Source: Bacteroidaceae bacterium
GTDB lineage: Bacteria > Bacteroidota > Bacteroidia > Bacteroidales > Bacteroidaceae
Direction: 5' to 3'
NCBI GenBank assembly: GCA_017965425.1
Contig: JAGCPY010000032.1
Span: forward strand, 1-51,060
Length of the DNA stretch: 51,060 bases
Every line of letters starts with the position of its first letter. The stretch's first letter is position 1. Below are positions 16,477-26,900 of this stretch, piece after piece. A program made the translations under genes and the position numbers. A model generated the notes under the pieces. That model was not told the DNA's origin. It ran no database searches and saw only the letters and a program-made list of their open reading frames with translations.

Positions 16477-16938
16477 TCAGAGGTAGATACCGTAGTTTTG
16501 TTTCACCTCGCTCATGACGAAAGTGCTTTCGATGGAGCCGAGGCTTTCGATGTCGCCTAACTTATTGAGTACGAACTCTTGATACTGCCTCATGTCGGCA
16601 GCACGCACCTTGAGGAGATAGTCGTAGGTGCCAGAGGTGTTGTAGCATTCTATCACTTCCGGAATGCGCATGATTCTTCTGACGAAGGCATCGGCTATTT
16701 CGTGATTGATTTGTTTCAGCTTCACCTTGCAAAAGACCAACAGTCCTTGGTTGAGCTTGTCGGGGTCGAGGACGGCCACATATTTTTTGATGTATCCTTG
16801 CCGTTCCAGACGTTTCTGTCGCTCGAAGACAGGTGTCGGGGTCAGGTGTACGACATCTGCCAGTTCTTTGGTGGTCAGTTTTGCGTTTTTCTGCAACGTT
16901 CTCAGAATCTGTAGGTCGATGGTGTCTAATGTTTCCAT
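16477..16938 (-). CDS. Lrp/AsnC family transcriptional regulator
   Basis: The 153-residue protein METLDTIDLQILRTLQKNA... has an AsnC-type helix-turn-helix (LTTKELADVVHLTPTPVFERQKRLE, about 20-45) and a C-terminal RAM ligand-binding domain (VFCKVKLKQINHEIADAFVRRI; GTYDYLLKVRAADMRQYQEFV). Such proteins are octameric regulators that respond to amino acids. Longer in-frame starts upstream pass through the promoter region, so the Met at 16938 is chosen. It is divergent from metY with closely facing promoters, which suggests it regulates metY and itself. Confidence 0.92.
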   Translation of the reverse strand: METLDTIDLQILRTLQKNAKLTTKELADVVHLTPTPVFERQKRLERQGYIKKYVAVLDPDKLNQGLLVFCKVKLKQINHEIADAFVRRIMRIPEVIECYNTSGTYDYLLKVRAADMRQYQEFVLNKLGDIESLGSIESTFVMSEVKQNYGIYL

Positions 16939-17013
16939 TGCGGTTGATAGAATAATATTCTGTAGATGCGGCGTTTTGAAGTGCCGTTTTGGACGTATTT
17001 TCTGTTTCTGCCG

Positions 17014-17045
17014 CAAAAATAGCGGTATCTTCTGAATTGAACAAA
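17014..17045 (-). promoter_or_regulatory. Promoter of the lrp-type gene
   Basis: On the minus strand a -7 TATTTTTG (17014-17021) and a -33 TTTG (17042-17045) are 20 nt apart, an ideal Bacteroidota arrangement. The leader is about 70 nt. Confidence 0.75.
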
Positions 17046-17048
17046 TAA

Positions 17049-17081
17049 TTTGGAGGATATTTCTATTTGTGCGTACCTTTG
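17049..17081 (+). promoter_or_regulatory. Promoter of metY
   Basis: A -33 TTTG (17049-17052) and a -7 TACCTTTG (17074-17081) are 21 nt apart. The -33 box is only 3 bp from the -33 box of the divergent lrp promoter. Confidence 0.8.
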
Positions 17082-17127
17082 CAGCCGAAAACAACAACAA
17101 TTACTAATTCATTATCACAAGACAACT

Positions 17128-18417
17128 ATGGCACAGAAAAAACTTCATTTCGAGACCTTGCAGCTTCATGTAGGTCAAGAACAAGCTGACCCCACGACCG
17201 ACTCGCGTGCGGTACCTATTTATCAAACCACTTCCTATGTGTTCCACAACTCGCAACATGCAGCCGACCGATTCGGGTTGCGAGATGCCGGCAACATCTA
17301 TGGCCGCTTGACCAATTCAACGCAAGCTGTCTTCGAGGATCGGGTGGCCGCCCTGGAAGGTGGCGTGGCAGGCCTGGCCGTGGCCAGTGGTGCAGCGGCA
17401 GTGACATACGCCCTGCAAAACATAGCGCAGGCAGGTGATCACATTGTGGCGGCAGACAACCTTTATGGCGGCTCTTTTAACCTGATAACACACACACTGA
17501 CAACACAAGGCATCACAAACACAATCATCAATATCAATGACTTGGCTGCGCTGGAGGCAGCCATACAACCAAACACTAAAGCTATATACGCCGAAACGTT
17601 CGGCAACCCCAACTCAGATGTGTTGGACATCGAGGCTGTTGCAGAGGTGGCTCATCGGCATCACGTGCCACTGATTATCGACAACACCTTTGGCACTCCC
17701 TACTTAATCCGCCCGATAGAACATGGGGCTGACATCGTGGTTCATTCTGCGACGAAATTCCTGGGCGGTCATGGCAGCTCTTTAGGTGGCGTGATTGTTG
17801 ACGGCGGCACGTTTGACTGGAAAGCCAATGCGGCAAAGTTTCCGACGCTGGCCAGTCCAGACCCCTCCTACCACGGCGCCGTCTTTGCCGACGTGGCGGG
17901 AGCCGCTGCCTTTGTCACCCGCATTCGTGCGGTCATCCTTCGTGACACAGGTGCCGCCATCTCACCTTTCAATGCGTGGATCCTTCTGCAAGGGCTGGAA
18001 ACCTTGAGTCTGCGTGTGGAACGTCATGTGGAGAATGCGCTGAAGGTTGTCGATTTTCTGGCGGCTCATCCGAAGGTGGCGCATGTGAACCATCCGAGTT
18101 TGCCTTCACATCCCGACCACCTGCGCTATCAGAAGTACTTCCCGAATGGTGGCGGCAGCATCTTCACGTTTGAAATCCAAGGCGGTCAGGAGGCGGCATG
18201 GAAATTCATTGACTCGCTGAGCATCTTCTCCTTGCTGGCCAACGTGGCCGATGTGAAGAGCCTTGTCATCCATCCTTACACCACCACCCATTCCCAGTTA
18301 TCGCCAGAGGAGTTGGCAGCACAGCACATCACGCCCGCGACCATTCGACTCAGTATCGGTACTGAACACATTGACGACATCCTCGACGACCTCAAACAAG
18401 CGCTCGAGAAGATTTAA
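17128..18417 (+). CDS. metY: O-acetylhomoserine sulfhydrylase
   Basis: The 429-residue protein belongs to the Cys/Met-metabolism PLP family. RAVPIYQTTSYVF (about 27-39), the YGRLTNST motif (about 58-65), NLYGGSFNL and Lys210 in VHSATKFLGGHG (the PLP-binding lysine) are all present, with the C-terminal RLSIGTEHIDDILDDL. It makes homocysteine from O-acetylhomoserine and sulfide. The start ATG at 17128 follows the promoter, and an ATG at 17050 lies inside the promoter and is not used. Divergence from an Lrp-type gene suggests amino-acid control. Confidence 0.93.
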   Translation: MAQKKLHFETLQLHVGQEQADPTTDSRAVPIYQTTSYVFHNSQHAADRFGLRDAGNIYGRLTNSTQAVFEDRVAALEGGVAGLAVASGAAAVTYALQNIAQAGDHIVAADNLYGGSFNLITHTLTTQGITNTIININDLAALEAAIQPNTKAIYAETFGNPNSDVLDIEAVAEVAHRHHVPLIIDNTFGTPYLIRPIEHGADIVVHSATKFLGGHGSSLGGVIVDGGTFDWKANAAKFPTLASPDPSYHGAVFADVAGAAAFVTRIRAVILRDTGAAISPFNAWILLQGLETLSLRVERHVENALKVVDFLAAHPKVAHVNHPSLPSHPDHLRYQKYFPNGGGSIFTFEIQGGQEAAWKFIDSLSIFSLLANVADVKSLVIHPYTTTHSQLSPEELAAQHITPATIRLSIGTEHIDDILDDLKQALEKI

Positions 18418-18452
18418 GTTGTGATTTAATCATCACTAAGTGGCCTAAAATG

Positions 18453-18483
18453 TTTGCTTCATCAGATTTTTGCCGTATCTTTG
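18453..18483 (+). promoter_or_regulatory. Promoter of the double SGNH esterase gene
   Basis: A -33 TTTG (18453-18456) and a -7 TATCTTTG (18476-18483) are 19 nt apart, 31 nt before the ATG. Confidence 0.75.
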
Positions 18484-18514
18484 CCCCCGATAAATCACGA
18501 AAGACGGCAAAAAC

Positions 18515-20236
18515 ATGAAGAAACGATTTCTCTTTCTGCTCCTGCTGGGGTTAGGTGGAAAAACTGCCTATGCCCAGCAGGACAATTTTCGTCCGATGGA
18601 CGACGTGAACAAGGTCGTGGATCTGACATTAGACAGCCTGGAGAAGGTGAAGACGGCACGCCCCGAAGCTGGCAGCAGCCGCAGGGGGACGAACCCGGTG
18701 CTGTTCCTCGTCGGAAACTCGACGATGCGTACGGGAACAAAGGGGAATGGCGACAACGGCCAATGGGGATGGGGCTTCTTTGAGCACCATTACTTCGACG
18801 AGAACCGCATTACGGTTGAAAACCAAGCCCTCGGCGGCACCAGCTCACGCACGTTCTACAATCAGTTGTGGCCCGATGTGAAGAAAGGCATTCGCGCGGG
18901 CGACTATGTGATTATCGAACTGGGGCACAACGACAACGGTCCCTTTGACAGCGGACGATGCAGAGCCTCCATTCGCGGCATCTCTGCCACAGATAGCCTT
19001 GTGGTGACGCTGAAGGAAGGTCCGAACAAGGGAAAGACAGAGACTGTCTATAGCTATGGCGAGTATATGCGTCGGTTTGTGAGGGAAACGCGAGCCTTGG
19101 GCGCTCATCCGATCTTGATGAGCCTGACACCAAGGAAAGCCCCCCTTAGCTCCCCGGCGGGGGGCAGCCCGTCTGTACCGAAAGCCTCCAAGCAGCATAC
19201 GACGCCCCCCACCGGCGGGTCACGGGGGGCTTGGCAGCCTGTGCGTGTCAACGAGACCTTTGGCCTTTGGGCCCGGCAGATTGCAGAAGAGCTGGACGTC
19301 CCATTTATAGACCTGAACGAGATTTCCGTCGGAAAATACGAGAAGATGTCTTCGTGGAAACTCAACTATCATTTCTACCTCGACAACATTCACACAAGCA
19401 AATTCGGTGCCGAGTTGAATGCCCGCAGCGCGGCGGAAGGTATTCTTGCCTGTACGCATTCAGAGGTGAAACCGCTACAGGCCATGATGGTGAATACCAG
19501 TCTGCCCACGACGGGCGTGAAGCGCGAAGAAGGCAAGCCTGTGGTGTTCATCACTGGTGACTCAACAGTGAAAAATGCCGACAAAGACAGCACGGGCATG
19601 TGGGGCTGGGGTTCACAGGCAGACCGCGTCTTTGACCCGCAGAAAATCACTTGGATTAACTGTGCACAGGCTGGACGTTCGTGCCGTACCTACCTGCGCG
19701 AAGGCCGTTGGGAGAAAGTCTATAACGACCTCCGGAAGGGCGACTTTGTGCTCATCCAGTTTGGGCATAACGACATCGGAGAACTGCATAAGGGCAAGCA
19801 CAGGGGCGAGATACCTGGAACGGCAGACACCAGTTGCGTCAGCCGGGTGGTGCTCAAAGATGAAGCCTACAATGAGGTTGTGTATTCCTTCGGATGGTAT
19901 CTGAAGAAAATGATTGACGACTGCCGTCAGAAAGGGGCGACGCCTATCTTGGTGAGTCTCACACCCCGCAATGAGTGGACAAACGGTAAGATTGAACGTC
20001 GCAACGACTCGTATGGTAAATGGTATCGTGAGGTGGCGGCTGAGACGGGGTGTACGTTTGTCGATCTTCACAATATCACGGCAGATGCGTTGGATGGAAT
20101 CGGGCAGGAAGAAGCTCGACGCTACTACAATAACGACCACACTCACACGTCGCTTGCGGGTGCTCGCCTGAACGCGCTCGGGATAGCGATAGGCTTGCGA
20201 CGTTCAGACAGTGAACTGGCTCGGTATTTGAAGTAA
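18515..20236 (+). CDS. Tandem rhamnogalacturonan acetylesterase-like SGNH protein
   Basis: A signal peptide (KKRFLFLLLLGLGGKTAYA) precedes two SGNH/GDSL hydrolase domains. Domain 1 has VGNSTM (Ser about 69), ALGGTSS, ELGHNDNG and DNIHT (about 289). Domain 2 has TGDSTVKN (about 347-354), AQAGRSC, QFGHNDIG and NDHTHT (about 540). Each domain therefore keeps the serine, the GxND block and the Asp-x-x-His pair of rhamnogalacturonan acetylesterases, which remove acetyl groups from pectin. Domain 1 carries an extra segment of about 32 residues (208-239), rich in Pro, Gly and Ser, encoded by a GC-rich palindrome at 19137-19232, just after SLTPRK. In domain 2 the same place reads SLTPRNEWTNG without an insert. 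Confidence 0.87.
   Translation: MKKRFLFLLLLGLGGKTAYAQQDNFRPMDDVNKVVDLTLDSLEKVKTARPEAGSSRRGTNPVLFLVGNSTMRTGTKGNGDNGQWGWGFFEHHYFDENRITVENQALGGTSSRTFYNQLWPDVKKGIRAGDYVIIELGHNDNGPFDSGRCRASIRGISATDSLVVTLKEGPNKGKTETVYSYGEYMRRFVRETRALGAHPILMSLTPRKAPLSSPAGGSPSVPKASKQHTTPPTGGSRGAWQPVRVNETFGLWARQIAEELDVPFIDLNEISVGKYEKMSSWKLNYHFYLDNIHTSKFGAELNARSAAEGILACTHSEVKPLQAMMVNTSLPTTGVKREEGKPVVFITGDSTVKNADKDSTGMWGWGSQADRVFDPQKITWINCAQAGRSCRTYLREGRWEKVYNDLRKGDFVLIQFGHNDIGELHKGKHRGEIPGTADTSCVSRVVLKDEAYNEVVYSFGWYLKKMIDDCRQKGATPILVSLTPRNEWTNGKIERRNDSYGKWYREVAAETGCTFVDLHNITADALDGIGQEEARRYYNNDHTHTSLAGARLNALGIAIGLRRSDSELARYLK
19137..19232. repeat. In-frame GC-rich palindromic insertion in an esterase gene
   Basis: 29-bp arms at 19137-19165 and 19204-19232 begin AAGCCCCCC and end GGGGGGCTT. 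They match except for a short diverged stretch, and each arm also has internal C-run/G-run symmetry. The 96-nt length is a multiple of three, so the reading frame is kept. Confidence 0.75.
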
Positions 20237-20308
20237 AAGCGGCCCGCTCAACGTCAGAATGAGCAGAAAAAGGCGAAAAATGAGGGTGTGAACAATAAAG
20301 AAGCCTTG

Positions 20309-20340
20309 CGCGCGTTATTATTAAAGATTAACGCGCGTTT
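20309..20340 (+). terminator. Perfect hairpin directly before ruvA
   Basis: CGCGCGTTA (20309-20317) pairs with TAACGCGCG (20329-20337), followed by TTT. It lies only 5 nt before the ruvA ATG, so it may end the esterase transcript or hold back ruvA translation. No ribosome-binding site is visible between hairpin and start. Confidence 0.65.
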
Positions 20341-20342
20341 CT

Positions 20343-20954
20343 ATGATTGAATATATCCGTGGCTCCATTGCGGAGCTTTCTCCTACTTATGCCGTGCTGG
20401 ACGCAAATGGTGTCGGCTACGGGCTGAACATCACTTTAAATACATACACGGCCATGCAGGGTTTGCAAGGCGACGTGAAGCTTTATGTCTTCGAGTCGAT
20501 TCGCGAGGATGCATACGTGTTGTGGGGCTTTGCCACAAAGGTGGAGCGTGAGCTGTTCCTGCTTCTGACGTCTGTAAGCGGCGTGGGCGGTCAAAGTGCA
20601 CGTGTCATCTTGAGTGGGATGACACCTGCTGAGTTGTGCGATGCCATCTCTCGTAGCGACGAACGGTTGCTGAAGTCGGCCAAGGGCATTGGTGGCAAGA
20701 CGGCTCAGCGCATCATCGTGGAGCTGAAGGATAAGATTGTGACCTTGGGTATTGATGCAGCTGCGGGTTCCACTTTGACTGAATCCTCGGGGGCAGTGAT
20801 GCCAAATAAGGAGGTGTTGGACGAAGCGGTGGCGGCTCTGACGATGCTCGGCTTCTCACCAGCTCCTTCGCAAAAGGCAGCCCTTGGCATTCTGCGCGCC
20901 GAGCCAGATGCAACGGTGGAAAGGGTCATAAAATTGGCATTGAAGATGTTGTAA
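20343..20954 (+). CDS. ruvA: Holliday junction branch migration protein RuvA
   Basis: The 203-residue protein begins [28 protein letters not shown] (OB-fold domain I). It has two helix-hairpin-helix motifs ([39 protein letters not shown], about 75-130) and ends with the domain [18 protein letters not shown], which contacts RuvB. It binds four-way junctions as a tetramer. sprA follows 5 nt after its stop, so the two are co-transcribed. Confidence 0.95.
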   Translation: MIEYIRGSIAELSPTYAVLDANGVGYGLNITLNTYTAMQGLQGDVKLYVFESIREDAYVLWGFATKVERELFLLLTSVSGVGGQSARVILSGMTPAELCDAISRSDERLLKSAKGIGGKTAQRIIVELKDKIVTLGIDAAAGSTLTESSGAVMPNKEVLDEAVAALTMLGFSPAPSQKAALGILRAEPDATVERVIKLALKML

Positions 20955-20959
20955 AGCAG

Positions 20960-23900
20960 GTGAGAACACGTTTTGCATATAGGATTCCGTTGTTGTTGTT
21001 GATTGTCTGGATGACAATCGGCAATGATCTTCTGTATGCAAAGGTTTCTACTCCCCTCCCTTCGATGGAGTGGCTGGGGAATGGGGCTCCTGCGGACTCT
21101 CTTCGTACGACTCCCCAACGTACGGCCCCCCTTACTGTTGAGGATTTGGACACGACGGCTGTTTCGTTGCCGCTTCCAGACAACCTGAAACAAGTGGCAG
21201 AGATGGACTCTCTCACCGGCAATTATCGCATCGGCATGAAGTTGGGTGCGGGTGGCTTCCTGAATACACCCATCCTGATGAATCCTGATGAATACCAGAA
21301 TTGGACTTTGCGTAAGTCGATGGGCGCCTATTACCGGCAAAAGAACCGCGAGGCTTACGAGAGTAAAGGAAAGAGTAAGTTTGACTTTACGGATATGAAC
21401 TTCGACCTTGGACCGGCGGAGAAAATCTTCGGCCCAGGTGGTGTCAGCATCAAGACGCAAGGTTCGGCAGAGTTGAAGGTCGGAGCCAACATGAAGAACG
21501 TCAAGAACCCCTCGTTGGCTGCCAGCCGCCGTAAGACCTTCGGCTTCGACTTTGATGAGAAGATCAACCTTTCGCTGACGGGTAAGGTAGGTGATAAGGT
21601 CAACATGAACATCAACTACAACACGGAAGCCACTTTCGATTTCGATGCACAGCAGATGAAGTTGAAGTATGACGGCAAGGAGGATGAGATTGTGAAGCTT
21701 GTGGAGGCAGGTAATGTCTCCATGCCGTCCAACTCCACGCTCATCCACGGTGTGAGCAGCTTGTTTGGCCTTCGTACAGACTTGCAGTTCGGTAAACTGA
21801 AGCTGCAGACGGTTGTCAGTCAGAAGAAGTCTGCTTCCAAGAGTGCCAGTTCCAAAGGTGGTGCTCAGACCACGAACTTCGAGATTTCAGCGGTTGATTA
21901 CGAAGAGAACCGCCATTTCTGGCTTTCTCATTATTTCCGTGAGAACTATGACCGATGGATGCGTACCTTGCCAACGATTGCCAGTGGCATTACGATGAAA
22001 CGTGTTGAGCTGTGGGTTACAAACAAGAACGCTTCCACTCAAAACAATCGCAACCTCATCGCTTTCACCGACTTGGGCGAAGCAAAGCATATTTGGAATA
22101 CCTCATGGAGCGGTGTGGCTGTCAACCAGCCTCAGAACCGTGCCAATGACCTTTACCAAACCATAGTCAACCAGCATCCAGAAGCTCGTGACATCAGCCA
22201 GGCCACCAACTCGCTGGATGCCATTCCTGGATTCAGAGGCGGACAGGACTATGAGAAGCTGCAATCGGCCCGCTTACTCACCAGTTCTGAGTACTCGCTC
22301 AACTCTGCACTGGGCTATGTTTCTCTGAACTTCCAATTGCAACCAGACGAAGTGCTGGCTGTGGCTTTTGAATATACTCTGAACGGGCAGACTTATCAGG
22401 TCGGTGAATTTGCCAGTGACTTGACCGACAACACCCAATGCCTTTTTGTCAAAGTGCTGAAATCTACCACCAGCTCTCCACGCATGGGAAACTGGCCGTT
22501 GATGATGAAGAATGTGTATTCGTTGGGAGCTACCTCGGTTCAGCGTGAGAAGTTCCGTCTCGACGTGAAGTATCAGAACGACACGGCCGGTGTCTATCAG
22601 ACCTACCTTCCAGACGCCGCCTTGAAAGCCACACCCTTGTTGCGTGCCATGAACCTCGACCGACTCGACAATAACAACCGAGCCAACAGCGATGGACAGT
22701 TTGACTACATCGAGGGTTATACTATTTCCAAAGGCCGAATCATTTTCCCCGTGGCTGAACCGTTCGGAGACAATCTGCGTCAGTGGATTGGTTCTGATGC
22801 CGTGGCGGACAAGTATTGCTTCGATGCTCTTTACGACAGCACCAAGACCATCGCCAAGCAGATTGCCGAACAAAACAAGTTCATGCTCGTTGGACGTTAC
22901 AAAGGAACGAGCGGCGCCGAGATTGACCTCGGAGCAACCAACATTGCACCTGGTTCAGTCGTTGTCACGGCAGGAGGCGTCACCTTGACGGAGAACGTCG
23001 ATTACCGTGTGGACTACTCGATGGGTATGGTGACGATCCTCAATCAGAGTCTTATCGATGCAGGCACGAAGATCAATGCCAGCGTGGAATCGAACGACGT
23101 CTATGGGATGCAGCGCAAGACCATGTTGGGCTTGAACTGGGACTATGAGTTCTCAAAGAATTTCGTTCTCGGCGGTACGTTCCAGTTCCTCAACGAACAA
23201 CCGCTGACGACCAAGGTCAACATGGGCAGCGAACCGCTGAAGAACACATTGTGGGGATTGCACATGGACTGGAAGAAAGAGAGCCAATGGCTGACCAATG
23301 CACTGAACGCCATTCCGTTGCTTAACTTCACCGCGCCTTCGCAAATCTCTTTTAGTGCTGACTTCGCCCAGCTCATTGCCGGACAGAACCGTAAGGTACA
23401 GGGCGGAGCTTCCTATATGGATGACTTCGAGAACACCAAGACCCGCATGAGCATTTCGACACCTACGGCTTGGATGATGTCCAGCGTGCCCACTCCTTTT
23501 GAAGGGTCGAGGCTGACCAGTGATGTGCGTTCGGGGTATCAACGTGCCTTGTTGGCTTGGTACTACATCGATCCCATCTTCACCCGTCGCAGTAGTTCGC
23601 TTACGCCGTCACACATCAAGAGCGACCTCAATCAACTTTCCAACCACTATGTCCGTGAGGTGTTTGAGCGTGATCTCTATCCTAATAAGTCTCAGAACAG
23701 CTACAGCGAAGCCGCTTCCCTGAACGTGCTCAACCTGGCATACTATCCCGATGAACGTGGAGCTTATAACCTCAACCCTGAGTTGGATGAGCGTGGACGT
23801 CTGCTCCGTCCCAAGGAGAATTGGGGAGGCATGATGCGTAAGATGGAAAATCCCGACTTCGAGGCACAGAACATTGAATATCTGGAATTCTGGATGCTCG

Positions 23901-26900
23901 ACCCCTTTATCTATACTGGCGACGATCAGAGCTATGGCGGTGAGTTGTACATTGACCTTGGTGAAGTGTCTGAAGATGTCTTGAAGGATGGCAAGAAGTT
24001 CTACGAGAGCGGCTTGCCTGTGGACGACAGTCCGACTTATTTCGAGGAAACCGTCTGGGGACGTGTGCCCACTTCTACCAGCGTCACCTACGCTTTCAAT
24101 AATGAAGGTGGCGCGCGTGCGAAGCAAGACGTCGGCCTTAATGGCCTCAATAGTACTCAGGAACGTTCTTATGCTGCCTATCAACAGTATCTCGCTGCCA
24201 TTCAGGGCAAGGTCTCTCCAGAAGTCTTCGACAGCATTGCTGCCGACCCGGCAGGAGACGACTACCACTACTACCGTGGTTCTGACTTCGACCTCAACCA
24301 TGTCAGCATCCTCGACCGTTATAAGCGTATCAATCTGCCCGAAGGCAACTCACCAGACACCGAGAACTCGCCCGAAAGCTATGAGACCGCCTACAAGACC
24401 ACGCCCGACGTGGAGGACATCAATCAGGACTATACGCTGAACGAGTACGAAAAATATTTCCGCTATCATATCAGTATCCATCCGGGTGATACCGTTGTCG
24501 GCCAGAACTTTATCGCTGACATCCGGCGCATCCGTCCCAAGTTGCGCAATGGAGAGTCGGAAAACGAACGATGGTTCCAGTTCCGTGTGCCGTTGGAGGA
24601 GTATCTGAAGGCCGAGGGCGGCATCACCGACTTCACCAGCATCCGCTTCATCCGCATGTACATGACTGGCTTCGAGAAACCGATCATTCTCCGATTCGCT
24701 ACTTTCGACCTTGTTCAGGCCGACTGGCGACAGTATGAACAGAGCCTCTACAGCGGCAAATCGCCCAGCATAACAGGAACGCTGGAGGTCAGTGCGGTCA
24801 GCATCGAGGAAAACAACGAGAAGCAACCCGTCAATTACGTACTCCCGCCGGGCGTAAGCCGTGTCACCGACCCTGCACAGACGCAGCTTGTGGAGGATAA
24901 CGAACAGGCCTTGTCGCTTATTGCCAAGAACCTGGCACCAGGTGATGCGCGTGCCGTCTTCAAGAACTGTCGCTACGACATGCGTCAGTACAAACATCTT
25001 CAGATGTTCGTCCATGCCAACGCCCTCGCAGGTGATGTCACCGACTTGCGCGACGGCGAGACGTCGGTCTTCCTGCGTGTAGGTTCCGACTACAAGAGCA
25101 ATTTCTATGAGTATGAGGTTCCGCTGAAGCTGACGCCAGAGCGTTTCCCCCTTTATGACCAGTATAACGGGGCCGATTGTCGTGCCGTGTGGCCAGAGGA
25201 GAACATGATAGACATCGACCTCAGCAAGTTCACTGCCCTGAAGAAGAACCGCAACCGCGAGAAGAGCCTTGGTAATACATCCTATAATCAGGAGTTCAGC
25301 GAATTTGACAGCGACCATCCCAGCAACCGCTTGACGGTGATGGGCAATCCGACCTTGGGCGAAGTGAAGACCATCATGATTGGTATTCGCAACAACGGAC
25401 GCACCGTCAAGAGTGTGGAGGTCTGGGCCAACGAGCTTCGTCTTCAAGAGTTTTCCAACGAAGGTGGCTGGGCAGCACAGGCAGCCTTGAACATTCAGCT
25501 TTCCGACCTCGGTTCGGTCAACGTGCAAGGGCATTATGAGAAAGCCGGCTTTGGCGGCATCGAACAAAGTGTCTCTGAACGCAGCAACGACGACACCTTC
25601 GAATATACCATTACCACCCAAATGGACCTTGGTAAACTGCTGCCGCCCAAGGCAAAAGTCAACTTCCCGTTCTACTACAGCTACGCTAAGGAAACCGTCA
25701 AGCCGAAGTACAACCCGCTCGACACCGATATGCTGCTTTCCGATGCCCTCGACGCAGCCACCACCAAGCACGAGAAAGACAGCATCACCAGTCTTACCAC
25801 CCAAAAGCAGGTGACCAAGAACCTTTCCTTCACGGGCGTCAAGGTGAACATCCAGACGAAGAAGCACCCCATGCCTTACGATCCGGCCAACTTCACCTTC
25901 AATTACAGCCACACTCATACCTATAATGTTGGCGAGACCACTGTCTATGAGCACGAGAAGTCTTGGCGTGGTGGATTGAACTACAGCTGGTCGCCCAACT
26001 GGAAGGCTTGGGAACCTTTCAAACAGCTGAAATCCAAGTCGAAGTGGCTCGACTTGTTGAAGGCACAGAACTTCAACTTTGCACCGCAGAGCCTCACGTT
26101 CAACACCGACATCGTCCGCACCTATTATGAGATTCAGGAACGCGACATGGAGAACCTGGAATCGCCCAATGCCATTCCCGTGCGTTGGACGCCCACCTTC
26201 CTCTGGAATCGAGAATTTAGTTTGCGTTGGGACTTGACCAAAGCTCTTCACTTCACTTTCCAAAGCGGCACGCACGCCGAGATCGAGGAACCTTATACGC
26301 CCGTCAACAAAGACTATTATCCAGACCGCTATTCGGCATGGAAAGACAGCGTCATCCACAGTATCAAGGGCTTCGGCACGCCACTCGATTACCAGCAGAG
26401 CGTGCAGGCCAGCTACAAGGTGCCTTTCGAGAAGATTCCTCTCACCGACTGGATTTCGGCAGATGCCAGCTATCAAGGCACATACTCGTGGAAACGCGGT
26501 GCAGAACTGGAGGATGGCGGCACCCTCGGCAACAACATCAACAACCAGCGCAGCATCAACCTCAACGGCAAGCTGAACATGGAGACCCTCTATAACCATT
26601 CAACCTTCCTCAAGGAAGCCAACAAACGTTTCTCCACTTCGACCATCAAGAGCGAAGGCCGGAAGAAAGACCAGGCCAAGAAAAAGGAGAAGGAAGCCAA
26701 GAAGAAGGAAGAAGAGGCGGCTGCCAAGAAACGTGCGGAGGCCGAGAAGAAAGCTGCCGCTGGTGACAGCACGGCGTTGAAGGCGCTCGACGATGCTTCT
26801 AAGGTCAAACCGCAAACCAACGCCAAGGGTGTCAGCGACCAGAAGGAGAAGCAAGTCAAGGGCTTTGCCGGAGAGGTGACGTTGCCCGATTCTGCCGTCA

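Noticed and set aside
24350-26599. Long open reading frame on the minus strand (749 codons) inside sprA
   Set aside because: It mirrors the codon pattern of sprA on the other strand, has no recognisable domain, start signal or promoter, and sprA is clearly the real gene. The same holds for minus-strand frames at 5336-7150, 33747-35195, 38110-39867 and 32401-33780.
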